64,000 bases of DNA from Pseudomonadota bacterium. Lineage in GTDB: Bacteria; Pseudomonadota; Gammaproteobacteria; Steroidobacterales; Steroidobacteraceae. The stretch is from contig JAFEFN010000013.1 of assembly GCA_018240525.1 (NCBI GenBank), positions 1 through 64,000 of the forward strand. Direction: 5' to 3'. Positions 36,196 through 45,725 of the stretch are shown here, piece by piece (the first letter of the stretch is position 1; every line of letters starts with the position of its first letter). The position numbers and the translations under genes were made by a program. Below the pieces are notes generated by a model. The model was given only the letters and a program-made list of their open reading frames with translations. It did no database searches and was not told where the DNA came from.

Positions 36196-38238
36196 ATGTA
36201 TCGAGCACCCGTCGTGATTGGCACTCTGGCCCTGGCGGCCGCACTGGCCACCTCGGCCTGCGCGCCCACCGATGCGGCGGCGGACCTCGTGGTCACCGGG
36301 GCGCGGATCTACACCGAGTCACCCGATCACGCGTTTGCCCAGGCACTCGCCGTCCGCGACGGCAAGATCGTGTTCGTCGGCTCCGACGCCGACGCCAGGA
36401 AGTGGATCCGCGGTGGCACCAGGACGGTGCAGCTCGAGGGGCAGCTGGTGCTGCCGGGCCTGATCGACTCGCACATCCACCCGACGGGCATCGTCGATCT
36501 GGACGTGTGCGATGCGAAGAGCGAGGCCAAGACGCTGGCGCAGATGACCGACTTCGTGCGCGGCTGCATCGCGCGCTACAAGGTCCCGGAGGGCCAGTGG
36601 GTGCACGTGCGCCAGTGGAACTTTTCCGACGGCAACCAGCCGGATGCCGCCCACCCCACCCTGCGCGCGGCGCTGGATGCGGCCACCACCACCCACCCGG
36701 TGCAGCTGATCGGCAACGACGGCCACCACAGCGCTTTCAACAGCATGGCGCTGGCCACCGCCAGGAATGCCCAGGGCCAGGTGGTGGGCATGTCCCGGGC
36801 CACCATCGCCCGCGACTTCGCCAAGTACCGCAAGCTGATCGGGGTCGATGCCAGCGGCGAGCCCAACGGCGCCCTGAACGAGGAGGCGCGCATGCTCACC
36901 TCGGCTCCCTGGCTGCTGACGGTCGACCTGCCGGATGTCGCCAAGGTGCCCTACAAGATCACCGAGAAGCTCAACAGCGTCGGCATCACCGGCATCCTCG
37001 ATGCCGCCGTGCTGCCGGAGATCCTGCCGGTCTACGACACGCTCGAGAGCACCGGCAAGCTCACCGTGCGCGTCGCCATCGCCCAGTTCCTGGACCCGGA
37101 GAACTTCCGCGGCGCCCATGGCGAGGTCGAGTATGACCGGATGCTGGACATCGCCAAGGCCGTGCGCGCCAAGTATGAGAACGATCCGCTCATGCGCGCC
37201 GACACGGTGAAGCTGTTCGCCGACGGGGTTCTTGAGGGCAATCCCTACGCGGTCCCGCCGACGCTGCCGGAGGTGGCGGCCCTGCATCCGTACCTGCAGC
37301 CGATCTTCGGCAAGGACGAGAAGGGGGAGGCCACGGTCACCGGCTACGTCGACACCGACTCGGCGCTGTGCCGCCAGGTGCGCGCGCACCTCGCGAAGGC
37401 GGAGGCCGGCGCGCAGGCCTTCATCAGGGCCCACGGCTACCACCCGGACCAGTGCATCATCTCCAGCGGCCAGCTGCAGCACGACCGCGCCGTCGAGATG
37501 GAGTTCGTGAAGCGCTTCCACACCGCCGGCTTCAACGTCCACATCCACGCCATCGGCGATGCGGGCGTGCGCACGGCGGTCGATGCCATCGAGGCGGCCC
37601 GCGCGGCGGACGGCAACTCGGCGACCCACGATGCCCTGGCCCACGTGCAGGCGGTGACGCCCGAGGACCAGCAGCGCATCGGCAAGGACCACCTGTATCT
37701 CGCCTGCACCTACTCCTGGGCGAACTTCGATCCCCAGTACGACATGCTGGTGGTGCCGTTCTTCGACAAGGTGCATGGCAACGACTACGCGGCCCTGCAT
37801 CCGGCCGGGGGCTACTACGAGAGCATGGTCTACCCGTTCCGCTCCATGAAGGAGGCCGGCGCCATCCTGCTCGGCGGCTCGGACGCCCCCGTCAACACCC
37901 GCGACCCGCAGCCCTTCGTCAACATGGCGCTGGCGGTGTCCCGAGCGCTGCCCAACCTGCCACCGATCACCCCGGCGCAGCGCCTCACCCTCCAGGATGC
38001 GATCGACGCCTACACCATCAACGGCGCGCGCTACCTCAACCGCGACAAGGAGGCCGGCTCCATCGAGGTCGGCAAGTCCGCGGACTTCATCGTCCTCGAC
38101 CGCGACATCCTCAAGCTCGCCGAGGCGGGCCAGCTCGAGGCCGTGGCGGGGACCCACGTGCTGGAGACCTACTTCCGCGGCAAGAGTGTCTACCAGCGCC
38201 CGAAGAATGCGCCGGCGGACGCCCCGCGCCACGACTGA
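36196..38238 (+). CDS. YtcJ-like amidohydrolase, predicted lipoprotein
   Basis: This 680-residue protein starts after AGGGGAT with ATG at 36196. A lipoprotein signal (LALAAALATSAC, lipobox cysteine near residue 21) is followed by a large amidohydrolase_3 (YtcJ) domain. Features are LVVTGARIYTE, LPGLIDSHIHPTG (metal HxH), NVHIHAIGDAGVRTAVDAI with the second His pair, LLGGSDAPVNTRDPQPF with the catalytic Asp, and GSIEVGKSADFIVLDRD at the end. The likely reaction is hydrolysis of an amide or cyclic amide at the cell envelope. It is divergent from TetR with shared palindromes, so it may be inducible. Confidence 0.85.
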   Translation: MYRAPVVIGTLALAAALATSACAPTDAAADLVVTGARIYTESPDHAFAQALAVRDGKIVFVGSDADARKWIRGGTRTVQLEGQLVLPGLIDSHIHPTGIVDLDVCDAKSEAKTLAQMTDFVRGCIARYKVPEGQWVHVRQWNFSDGNQPDAAHPTLRAALDAATTTHPVQLIGNDGHHSAFNSMALATARNAQGQVVGMSRATIARDFAKYRKLIGVDASGEPNGALNEEARMLTSAPWLLTVDLPDVAKVPYKITEKLNSVGITGILDAAVLPEILPVYDTLESTGKLTVRVAIAQFLDPENFRGAHGEVEYDRMLDIAKAVRAKYENDPLMRADTVKLFADGVLEGNPYAVPPTLPEVAALHPYLQPIFGKDEKGEATVTGYVDTDSALCRQVRAHLAKAEAGAQAFIRAHGYHPDQCIISSGQLQHDRAVEMEFVKRFHTAGFNVHIHAIGDAGVRTAVDAIEAARAADGNSATHDALAHVQAVTPEDQQRIGKDHLYLACTYSWANFDPQYDMLVVPFFDKVHGNDYAALHPAGGYYESMVYPFRSMKEAGAILLGGSDAPVNTRDPQPFVNMALAVSRALPNLPPITPAQRLTLQDAIDAYTINGARYLNRDKEAGSIEVGKSADFIVLDRDILKLAEAGQLEAVAGTHVLETYFRGKSVYQRPKNAPADAPRHD

Positions 38239-38262
38239 GCGTGGCCCTGCGGGCGGGGCGGG

Positions 38263-39459
38263 TCAGCTGCGGCGCCGGCTGACGACGAAGGTCTCGTCGT
38301 TGAACCACAGGCCGCCGTGCTCCTGCAGCACCGCCTGGGTGGCCTCGAGGTAGGCGCCGGTCTGGAGCACCGAGTCCAGGCGCTCGTCCTCGATCTGGTT
38401 CACGTAGATTGCCGCATTCCAGGCGGCAAACAGCGTGGAGGTGCCGATGCGGTCGGTGATCTCCGACGGCAGCGTGTGCATCACGTAGCGGAATATCGAC
38501 TTCTCATCCGGCGGCGCGGCCAGTGAATAGTCGCGCGCATCGCGGCCCAGCTCCGCCTTCAGGGCGGCGAGCAGCTGGTGGCGGTCGACCCTGAACGGGT
38601 CCTCCCCGGGCCAGACCCGCTGGATGATCTCGAGCGCGGGGTCGTGCCCGCAGGACTGGATCGCCAGCATGCGCCCGCCGGGTGCGAGGCTGCGCGCCAG
38701 CGGCGCCAGGACCTTCTGCGCCTTGAATTCCGCGGACATGCGCGCCCGCCAGGGCTGCGAGGCGATGATCAGGTCGTAGTCACCGAAGGTGCGGCCCGGC
38801 CTGGGGATCACCGCGTCGAGCAGGAACTGGTGATCCTCGCGGTAGATGACCAGCACCGAGGGCCGCAGGTAGGTCGGGTTGCCGGTCCTCGGGCTCGGGC
38901 GGGTCTGCCAGCCGTAGTCGAGCGCCGCGGACAGCTCCTCGATGCAGTCCGAGTAGGCATCCGCGGAGTCACCCCGCAGGCGCACCTCCTGCCAGTTCAG
39001 CGCCGCGGCGGCCTGCACGTCGCGCGTCATGAGGCGCGGCGCCTCGGAGTAGTTCAGGTTCGTGATGACCAGCACGGTGGCCGGGTGCTCATGGAAGCGG
39101 TCCGGCATCTTGTCGAGCCCGAGCCGCACGTCCTCGAGGCTGATCTCCTTGGCCACCACCATCATCGGCACCGTGGGAAACACGCGGTGCGCGTTGCGCA
39201 TCAGGCGCGAGAGCACCGTGCCATCGCCCATGCCGGCATCGAAGATGCGCAGGCAGGGCGGCGTGGGCCGCAGCAGCGCCACCTCGTGCGCGGCGCGGTG
39301 GGCGACCGCGGACTTCTCGTTGCAGGTGGTGACGAAGGCCAGGTACTTCTGGCGGTTGTCGTAGAAGCGGAACGGCGGGGATGCCGTGGCGGCGGAGCCG
39401 CCGGGGTCCCCGCGCGCAGCGGCTGCCGCAGGGGCGCCGGGGGATGCTCGCGGGCTCAT
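38263..39459 (-). CDS. SAM-methyltransferase-like protein of unknown substrate
   Basis: This protein of about 398 residues begins with a low-complexity Ala/Pro/Gly stretch (about 1-25). A methyltransferase-like fold follows, with IFDAGMGDGTVLSRLM standing for motif I and SLAPGGRMLAIQSCG resembling the motif after strand 5. It also carries YDLIIASQPWRARM. The substrate is not recognisable. It is the last gene in the minus-strand operon with two MetE-like enzymes, so a methyl-transfer theme is possible. ATG at 39459 leaves 22 bases after the previous stop; the earlier start at 39516 would overlap the preceding gene and is less likely. Confidence 0.6.
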   Translation of the reverse strand: MSPRASPGAPAAAAARGDPGGSAATASPPFRFYDNRQKYLAFVTTCNEKSAVAHRAAHEVALLRPTPPCLRIFDAGMGDGTVLSRLMRNAHRVFPTVPMMVVAKEISLEDVRLGLDKMPDRFHEHPATVLVITNLNYSEAPRLMTRDVQAAAALNWQEVRLRGDSADAYSDCIEELSAALDYGWQTRPSPRTGNPTYLRPSVLVIYREDHQFLLDAVIPRPGRTFGDYDLIIASQPWRARMSAEFKAQKVLAPLARSLAPGGRMLAIQSCGHDPALEIIQRVWPGEDPFRVDRHQLLAALKAELGRDARDYSLAAPPDEKSIFRYVMHTLPSEITDRIGTSTLFAAWNAAIYVNQIEDERLDSVLQTGAYLEATQAVLQEHGGLWFNDETFVVSRRRS

Positions 39460-39481
39460 GCCTGCCGCCGTGCCCGGCGCA

Positions 39482-40633
39482 CTAGCGCCACAGACGCCGC
39501 GAGGCGATGCGCGCACCCTGCACCAGCGATGCGAGCTTCAGGTAGGCGATGTCGGGCTCGACCGGGCCGAAGCCGGCGAAGGTGCCGAAGCCACAGTCGG
39601 TGCCGGCCATGACCCGCTCGCGGCCGACGATGTCCGCGAAGCGCTGGATGCGCTCGGCCACCAGCTCGGGATGTTCGATGTAGTTGGTGGTGGTGGCGAG
39701 GATCCCCGGGATGAGGACCTTGTCCTCCGGAATCTTCGCCTCCTTGAACACCGCCCACTCGTGGGCATGGCGCGGGTTGGCGGCCTCGAACAGCAGCCCC
39801 TGCGGCTTGGCCCTGATGACGATGGGCAGCAGGCGCTCCATGGGAACGTCGTGGTGGTGCGGACCCTCGTAGTTTCCCCAGCACACGTGCATGCGCACGC
39901 GGTCCGCCGGGACGTTGCGCAGGGCGTGGTTGAGCACCTCGATGTGGCGGGCGGCGAGGACGTCGAACTCCTCGAGCGAGCGGTCGCGGTACATCGTGTG
40001 CCGTCCCATCGCCAGATCCGGCGCATCGATCTGCAGCAGCAGGCCCGAGGCCACCACCGCCTCGTACTCGGTGCGCAGCGCCTCGGCGAGCGCCTCCAGG
40101 TAGGCATCCTGGGTGGGGTAGAAGTCGTTCGGCTGGAACAGCGCGATCACGCCCGGGGACGCCGCGTTCAGGAAGGCCGCCGTGGTCGGGGCCGCCGCAT
40201 GGGCGGCCTTCAGGTTCGCGATGTCCGTCCGGATCGGTTCCGCGTTCTTCGGCTTCACCGCCGCCACGCAGCGCGGCCGGCGGTACTTCGCGGTCGAGCC
40301 GCGCTCGGCGAGCTTCTTCAGCAGACCGGGGAATTCGACCAGGTCCTGGCCCGGCTCGCGCGGCGTGTCGCCGTCGAACCCGGAGAAGCGGTGGGCCACG
40401 TAGGTGGCATAGCTGATCTTGCTCATCTCGCCGTCGCTGACGACGTCGATGCCGACCTGCTGCTGGCGGCGCACGACCTCGGCCACCGCCTGGGTGATGA
40501 CCGCATCGTCCCGGGCGGTGTCGCGGGGCGCGGTGCCCTCGCGCGCGAAGATGACGTCGGTGACCGCCTGGCTGCGCGGCAGGCTGCCGACGTGCGTGGT
40601 GAGGATCCGCTCGCTGCTGCTCTGCATGGCCAC
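39482..40633 (-). CDS. MetE C-terminal-like (cobalamin-independent methionine synthase family) enzyme, copy 1
   Basis: This 383-residue single-domain relative of the MetE catalytic barrel starts with THVGSLPRSQAV. The zinc ligands fit RMHVCWGNYEG (His, Cys) and AGTDCGFGTF (Cys). True MetE is about 750 residues and uses two barrels. Short homologues include epoxyalkane:coenzyme M transferase and other thiol alkyltransferases, so methionine synthesis is not assured. It lies ten bases after the VOC gene within an operon that also holds a second MetE-like copy, a CoA-transferase and a TonB receptor. A catabolic methyl- or alkyl-group transfer is the best inference. Confidence 0.78.
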   Translation of the reverse strand: MAMQSSSERILTTHVGSLPRSQAVTDVIFAREGTAPRDTARDDAVITQAVAEVVRRQQQVGIDVVSDGEMSKISYATYVAHRFSGFDGDTPREPGQDLVEFPGLLKKLAERGSTAKYRRPRCVAAVKPKNAEPIRTDIANLKAAHAAAPTTAAFLNAASPGVIALFQPNDFYPTQDAYLEALAEALRTEYEAVVASGLLLQIDAPDLAMGRHTMYRDRSLEEFDVLAARHIEVLNHALRNVPADRVRMHVCWGNYEGPHHHDVPMERLLPIVIRAKPQGLLFEAANPRHAHEWAVFKEAKIPEDKVLIPGILATTTNYIEHPELVAERIQRFADIVGRERVMAGTDCGFGTFAGFGPVEPDIAYLKLASLVQGARIASRRLWR

Positions 40634-40642
40634 CGCGGCGCG

Positions 40643-41185
40643 CTACTCGGCGTGCCGGTAGGTGTTGTTCGAGGTGTGGTCCCCCGCCAGCCAGCGCTTG
40701 AGCTCCTCGTGCGCATCCACCCGCCGCGCGGCGTTGATCTTGGTGGCGTTCGGGGCATCCAGGGTGAATTCCAGGATCAGCTCGTTCGGGTCGACCACGT
40801 AGAGCGAGCGGCAGTAGCCGTGCTCGAGCCAGAAGGTCTGCGGCGGCTTGATGCCCGCCTTCTCGATGCGCTTCTCGATGGCCAGCTGGGTTTCCTCGTC
40901 CACCGCCAGCGCGATGTGGCGGAAGGGGCTCATCTGCAGCTGCGGGTCGAACTCGGCCTGGTCGGCAGGATCTGCGAACTGGAAGAAGGCGAGCGCACCC
41001 CCGTCCGCCATGGCGAAGAAGGTGTGGCAGTAGGTGCGCTGCTTGCCGAAGAGCAGGTCCGACTCGCACCAGGTCGCCACCAGCGGCATGCCGATGACCT
41101 CTTCGTAGAAGCGCCGCGTCTTCTCCTGGTCCTTCGTGACGTAGGCGTTGTGGTGCAAGCGCGCGGGCAACTTTGGCTGAGCCAT
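40643..41185 (-). CDS. VOC-family (glyoxalase/extradiol dioxygenase-like) protein
   Basis: This 180-residue protein has two beta-alpha-beta modules. The metal-site candidates are LHHNAYVTKD in the first module and FRHIALAVDEE plus a later NELILEFTLD in the second. The family includes extradiol dioxygenases, glyoxalases and epimerases. ATG at 41185 is preceded by GAAGGAG. It is embedded between TonB receptor and MetE-like genes, suggesting ring cleavage or a detoxification step in the pathway. The specific reaction is not predicted. Confidence 0.8.
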   Translation of the reverse strand: MAQPKLPARLHHNAYVTKDQEKTRRFYEEVIGMPLVATWCESDLLFGKQRTYCHTFFAMADGGALAFFQFADPADQAEFDPQLQMSPFRHIALAVDEETQLAIEKRIEKAGIKPPQTFWLEHGYCRSLYVVDPNELILEFTLDAPNATKINAARRVDAHEELKRWLAGDHTSNNTYRHAE

Positions 41186-41198
41186 GACAGTCTCCTTC

Positions 41199-43424
41199 CT
41201 AGAACTTGTATCCGACCTCGACCCCATACTGCCGCGGCAGGGCTCGCCACAGGAAGCCGCCGGGCGAGAACTCGGCGTTGTACTTCTGGTCGGTCAGGTT
41301 CTTCGACCAGGCCGTGACGTTCCAGTTCGCCCCCTGCAGGCCCAGGCGCGCGTCGATCAGGTTCACCGGGTCGCGCGAGGTCACGTTGTACGGATCCCAC
41401 CAGGTGCGTCCCAGGCCCTGGTAGTCCACGCGCCCGACGATGCTCATGCCATTGCCCAGTGGCTGGGTGTACTGCGCGCCGGCGTTGACCGTGTCGCGGG
41501 TCACGAGCGGGGCCTGGTTGCCGACGACGCTCGGGTCTTCCATGTGGTCGATGTGGCTGTCGGTGTAGCCGTAGGCGGCGTACAGCAGCAGGTTGTCGAT
41601 GGGGCGCAGGTTGATCGCGATCTCGCCGCCCTTGTAGGTGGCATCCAGGTTGCCGAGGTTCTGCGTGGAGTTCGAGGCGATGAACACGAAGAAATAGCCG
41701 TTGGTCGACTTGGTGTCGAACAGGGCCGCGGTCACGCTCAGCCGGCGGTCCATGAAGTCGCCCTTGAAGCCCACCTCCCAGGTATCGGCGGTCTCGGCCT
41801 GGAACTCATCGTGCACGCCGTAGATGCGCGGCACGCTGTTCTCGGCCGCCGCGCCCACGCCGGTCTGGTTGAAGCCGCCACTGCGGAATCCGCGGCTCCA
41901 GCCGCCGTAGAAGGTCAGGTTGTCCGCGGGCTTGTAGCGCAACGTACCCTTGGGCTGCAGCTTGTCCCAGGTGTTCTTGCGCTCCAGCCCCTGGTAGGCG
42001 CCGTAGTGACCGCCCTGGGGATCCACGGGCAGCCATTCGGTGGGGGTGTCGGTGGTGTTCTTGCGCGTGTCCTCGTCGTAGCGCAGCGCCGCATCGAGCT
42101 CCCATTGCCGGGTGAACTCGTAGGTCGCATCGCCGAAGAGCGCCCAGGCATCCTGCTTCTGGGAGTCCGCCAGGAAGGTCGTGCTCGGGTTGTCGCCGCC
42201 TATCCGCGGCTCCTCGTAGACCGGGAACACCCCGGCGCCGGTGTCGGCCATGTTGCCGGTGGAGATGAAGCGGTCCGTGTGGATGTAGTAGGCACCGGCG
42301 TTCCAGGTGAAGTTGCCGAGCGGGTTAGCCGTGAAGCGCAGCTCCTGGCTGTAGGACTTCACGGTCAGGTACTGGCTCTGGTTGAAGTCCGTGCCGTACA
42401 GGGCATAGAAGATCGAGTTCAGCCGCGGGCGGAAGTCGTAGGCATCGCCGGTCGCGATCTCCTTGGTGTAGTCGTAGGCGGAGATCGAGGTGATGGTGCC
42501 GCCGCCGGTCTTGAAGTCCAGCTTCAGGGCCGCATCGCGCAGGTCGCGGTTGTCCTCGCCCGTGTTGTTCACCTGGATGGGTGAGCTGGTGTTGTTCGCA
42601 TCCGGCGGGGTCGTGAAGGTCGAGAACGGGTTGGACTCATCGGCGCGCGGGATGACGAAGTAGAAGGCGCGCGTCTCCAGCCGGTCCGCCGAGAGGCGCA
42701 GGTCGGCGGTGACCGCATCGCTCGCGTTCCACAGGAAGCGCAGCCGCCCGGAATAGTCGCGCGCGGGGTCCGCCTTCTGGTGCAGGTAGACGTTCTCCAG
42801 GAACCCGTCGGTGTCGGTGTAGCTGAACGAGGCGCGGTACTTCAGGGTCTTGGCATCGTTCATGGCATCGCCGACGGCCACCTGGGCGAGGATCGAGTTG
42901 CCGTTGCCGTAGCCGAGCTTGCTCCTGACCTCCAGATGGTCCGACATGTCCGCGGTCTGGATGATGATCGCCCCGGCAATCGCATTGCGGCCGTACAGCG
43001 CGCCCTGCGGACCCTTGAGCACCTCGATCTGCTTGAGGTCATAGAGCTCGCGGTTGAACTCGGCCGGGTTGGTCTCCAGCACCCCGTCGACCAGGACCGC
43101 CACCGAGGGTTCGCTGTTGCGCGCCTGGGAGATGCCGCGCAGCACGACGAAGGAGGTGCCGGCGTTCTGGGTCTGCACCAGCTGCATGTTCGGCACCAGG
43201 GCGATGAAGTCGGCCGGCGACTGGATGCCGGCGGCCTCGATGGTCTGCTGGTTGAACACGTCGATGCTCGCCGGCGCGTTGAGGGAGCTTTCCTCACGCT
43301 TGCGCGCCGTGACCACGACCTCCTCCAGGCCGCTCTCGGATTGCGCCAGCACCGGCTCGGCCGCGACGACGATGCCCAACGCGGCGGCCAGCACCGCAAC
43401 AAGACGACGCATTGAAGTGAACAT
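41199..43424 (-). CDS. TonB-dependent receptor
   Basis: This 741-residue outer-membrane receptor has a signal peptide (RRLVAVLAAALGIVVAAEPVLA), a TonB-box-like EEVVVTARKRE, plug motifs IDVFNQQTI, ADFIALVPNM and IEVLKGPQGALYGRNAIAGA, and a barrel ending in YGVEVGYKF. The aromatic C-terminal residue is the usual assembly signal. The long open frame continuing to 44618 belongs to shadow sequence and was discarded; ATG at 43424 gives a normal signal peptide. It sits inside the IclR-linked operon and likely imports the substrate that the other enzymes process. Confidence 0.88.
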   Translation of the reverse strand: MFTSMRRLVAVLAAALGIVVAAEPVLAQSESGLEEVVVTARKREESSLNAPASIDVFNQQTIEAAGIQSPADFIALVPNMQLVQTQNAGTSFVVLRGISQARNSEPSVAVLVDGVLETNPAEFNRELYDLKQIEVLKGPQGALYGRNAIAGAIIIQTADMSDHLEVRSKLGYGNGNSILAQVAVGDAMNDAKTLKYRASFSYTDTDGFLENVYLHQKADPARDYSGRLRFLWNASDAVTADLRLSADRLETRAFYFVIPRADESNPFSTFTTPPDANNTSSPIQVNNTGEDNRDLRDAALKLDFKTGGGTITSISAYDYTKEIATGDAYDFRPRLNSIFYALYGTDFNQSQYLTVKSYSQELRFTANPLGNFTWNAGAYYIHTDRFISTGNMADTGAGVFPVYEEPRIGGDNPSTTFLADSQKQDAWALFGDATYEFTRQWELDAALRYDEDTRKNTTDTPTEWLPVDPQGGHYGAYQGLERKNTWDKLQPKGTLRYKPADNLTFYGGWSRGFRSGGFNQTGVGAAAENSVPRIYGVHDEFQAETADTWEVGFKGDFMDRRLSVTAALFDTKSTNGYFFVFIASNSTQNLGNLDATYKGGEIAINLRPIDNLLLYAAYGYTDSHIDHMEDPSVVGNQAPLVTRDTVNAGAQYTQPLGNGMSIVGRVDYQGLGRTWWDPYNVTSRDPVNLIDARLGLQGANWNVTAWSKNLTDQKYNAEFSPGGFLWRALPRQYGVEVGYKF

Positions 43425-43468
43425 TTGAGGCCCCCTGCTTCGGTTTGTCTTATGCAACCGCGCTGGCT

Positions 43469-44512
43469 TCAGGTCGCCGCGCGCTTCGATTCCAGTTCCA
43501 TCCGCATGATCCGGGCCCCGGCGACCATCGCCTGGAGCTTGCCGAACGCCACCTGGCGCGGCAGGTACTTCATTCCGCAGTCCGGGGCGACCATGAGGTC
43601 GCCCGCATCGATGTAGGGAAGCGCCCGGCGGATGCGGTTCGCGACCAGCTCGGGGGATTCGATCGCCGGGTCGGCGAGGTCGATGACGCCGAGCATGATC
43701 TTCTTGCCGGCGAGCGAGCGCAGCACCGAGCAGTCCAGGTTCGACTGCGCGGTCTCGATGGAGATCTGCCGGCAGCTGCACTCGGCCAGCTCGGGCAGGA
43801 ACGAATAGCCGGACGGACGCGTATGGATGATGGCCGCGTAGCCGAAGCAGATGTGCACCGCGGTCGTGCCGGTGATGCCCTCGAGCGCCCGGTTGAGCGC
43901 CTTCAGGCCATAGGCACGCGCCTCCTCGGGCCGCGCCTGCATGTAGGGTTCGTCGATCTGGACCACGTCGGCGCCGGCTGCGAACAGGTCGCGGATCTCC
44001 TCGTTCACCGCCTGCGCGTAGTCCATCGAGGCCTGCTCGCGGCTGCCGGAGTAGAAGTCGATCTGCGCCTGCTGCGCCATCGTGAACGGGCCGGGCACGG
44101 TGACCTTGACGCGCCGCGTGGTGTGGCTGCGCAGGAACTTCAGGTCGCGCACCCCCACCGCGTGCCGACGGCGGATCCGGCCCACCACGCGCGGCACCGG
44201 GTTGGGATGGCCGCTCCGATCGAGCGCGGTGCCCGGGTTGTCCAGGTCCACCCCCTCGAGGGCCGTGGCGAACAGGTTCGAGTAGCTCTCGCGGCGGATC
44301 TCCCCGTCGGTGATGATGTCCAGGCCGGCATCCTCCTGGGCCTTGATGGCCACGAGGGTCGCATCGTCCTGCGCCTCGGCCAGGAGCGCCGGCGGCACGC
44401 GCCACAGCTCCAGGGCGCGCACCCGCGGCGGGAAGCGGCCCGCCAGCTTCGCCCGATCGATCAGCCACTCCGGCTGCGGATAGCTGCCCACCAATGTCGT
44501 CGGAAAGAGCAC
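43469..44512 (-). CDS. MetE C-terminal-like enzyme, copy 2
   Basis: This 347-residue protein belongs to the same family as the copy at 39482 but is clearly diverged. It starts TTLVGSYPQPEWL and carries TVPGPFTMAQQ. Zinc-site candidates are AVHICFGYAA (His, Cys) and APDCGMKYLP (Cys). The GTG start at 44512 shares one base with the CoA-transferase stop, so the two are coupled. Two members of this family flanking a TonB receptor and VOC gene is a repeated arrangement worth noting. They could form a heteromer or act on successive alkyl groups; neither is shown. Confidence 0.78.
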   Translation of the reverse strand: MLFPTTLVGSYPQPEWLIDRAKLAGRFPPRVRALELWRVPPALLAEAQDDATLVAIKAQEDAGLDIITDGEIRRESYSNLFATALEGVDLDNPGTALDRSGHPNPVPRVVGRIRRRHAVGVRDLKFLRSHTTRRVKVTVPGPFTMAQQAQIDFYSGSREQASMDYAQAVNEEIRDLFAAGADVVQIDEPYMQARPEEARAYGLKALNRALEGITGTTAVHICFGYAAIIHTRPSGYSFLPELAECSCRQISIETAQSNLDCSVLRSLAGKKIMLGVIDLADPAIESPELVANRIRRALPYIDAGDLMVAPDCGMKYLPRQVAFGKLQAMVAGARIMRMELESKRAAT

Positions 44513-45720
44513 TAGAGGCCCCCCGCGCGGGTCCGGGTGCGTTCCCGGCGGCCGCTCTCTTCGGCGGCGGCAGGCCAGGCCTGGCCGCGCGCGATGGCAC
44601 TGCGGATGGCCGCGCCATGCTCGTTCAGGAGCGGCGCCGGCAGCACCGACCCGGCCCGCGCGCCGTCGAACTGCAGCGCCGGCCGCACGGCCTGCGTGGC
44701 GGTGTGCGGCGCCTCGACCGGCACGATGATCCCCAGGTGCTCGACCTGCGGATCCTTGACCACATCGTCGATGCGGTTGACCGGGGCGTGCGGCACGTCC
44801 TCGGCCTGCAGGCGCTGCATCCAGTGCGCCAGGGGCTTGCGTGCAAAGCGCGCATCGAGCTCCTGGCGCAGAGCCTCGTATTCGGCGATGCGCCGCTCAC
44901 GCGGGTTGAAGCGCGGGTCGATGGCCAGCTCCGGGGCCTCCAGCGCGGCGGTGAGGCCCTTCCAGAACTTTTCCAGCGAGGACAGATGGATGGCGATCAG
45001 CCGCTCATCGGCGGTGCGCAGGATGTATGCCTGCGCAAGGCGCGGGCGGTCGGCGGAGGTCGGCACCTGGTGCAGCGCGAAGAAGGCGGCAAACGGCTCG
45101 ACCGCGAAGTGCGCCATCGCCTCGAGCATGGAGATCTCCACGTGGCAGCCCTTGCCGCTGCGGCCGCGCTGCACCAGGGCGCCGAGCACGCCCTGCGAGG
45201 CGTACAGGCCGGTGATCGCATCGGCCAGGGCAGGACCCAGGAACTGCGGACGGCGGTAGTCGACCACCACGCTCAGGAAGCCACTCAAGGCCTGGGCCAC
45301 CGAGTCGTAGCTCGGCCGGTCCACGTACGGGCCGCTCGAGCCGAAGCCGCTGATCGAGCAGTACACGAGCCGCGGGTTGAGCGCATGCAACTGCTCGAGG
45401 CCGGCGCCCAGCCGGGCGGCGGTGCCGGGGCGGAAGTTCTGGATGTAGACGTCGGCCTCGCGGATCAGGCCGTTGAAGATCTCCCGGTCCCCGGCCTGCT
45501 TCATGTCGAGGGCTAGGCTGCGCTTGTTGCGGTTGTAGGCCTGGAAGTGCGGCGAGTACTGGCCGGCCTGGTAGGCGCGGTAGGGATCCCCTTCCGGGCT
45601 CTCGACCTTGATGACATCCGCGCCCAGGTCCGCGAGCATCATGCCCGCGCACGGCCCGGTGATGAAGGTCCCCTGCTCGACGACGCGGATCCCCGAAAGT
45701 GCCGGCTGCAGTGTGGCCAT
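44512..45720 (-). CDS. Class III (CaiB/BaiF) acyl-CoA transferase
   Basis: This 402-residue family III CoA-transferase moves CoA between carboxylic acids through an aspartyl-CoA intermediate. Visible motifs are VVEQGTFITGPCAGMMLADLGA near the start, VESPEGDPYRA, NKRSLALDMK and GFGSSGPYVDRPSYDSVAQA, the last holding the likely catalytic Asp. The ATG at 45720 lies five bases after the stop of the citrate-synthase-like gene. It would activate a pathway acid as its CoA thioester. The acid is not identifiable. A second class III enzyme at 61103 belongs to the other catabolic island. Confidence 0.87.
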   Translation of the reverse strand: MATLQPALSGIRVVEQGTFITGPCAGMMLADLGADVIKVESPEGDPYRAYQAGQYSPHFQAYNRNKRSLALDMKQAGDREIFNGLIREADVYIQNFRPGTAARLGAGLEQLHALNPRLVYCSISGFGSSGPYVDRPSYDSVAQALSGFLSVVVDYRRPQFLGPALADAITGLYASQGVLGALVQRGRSGKGCHVEISMLEAMAHFAVEPFAAFFALHQVPTSADRPRLAQAYILRTADERLIAIHLSSLEKFWKGLTAALEAPELAIDPRFNPRERRIAEYEALRQELDARFARKPLAHWMQRLQAEDVPHAPVNRIDDVVKDPQVEHLGIIVPVEAPHTATQAVRPALQFDGARAGSVLPAPLLNEHGAAIRSAIARGQAWPAAAEESGRRERTRTRAGGL

Positions 45721-45725
45721 GGGCT

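Noticed and set aside
41199..44618. A 1139-codon reading of the TonB receptor with a long N-terminal extension
   Set aside because: The extension overlaps the MetE-like gene on the same strand; a normal signal peptide begins at 43424.
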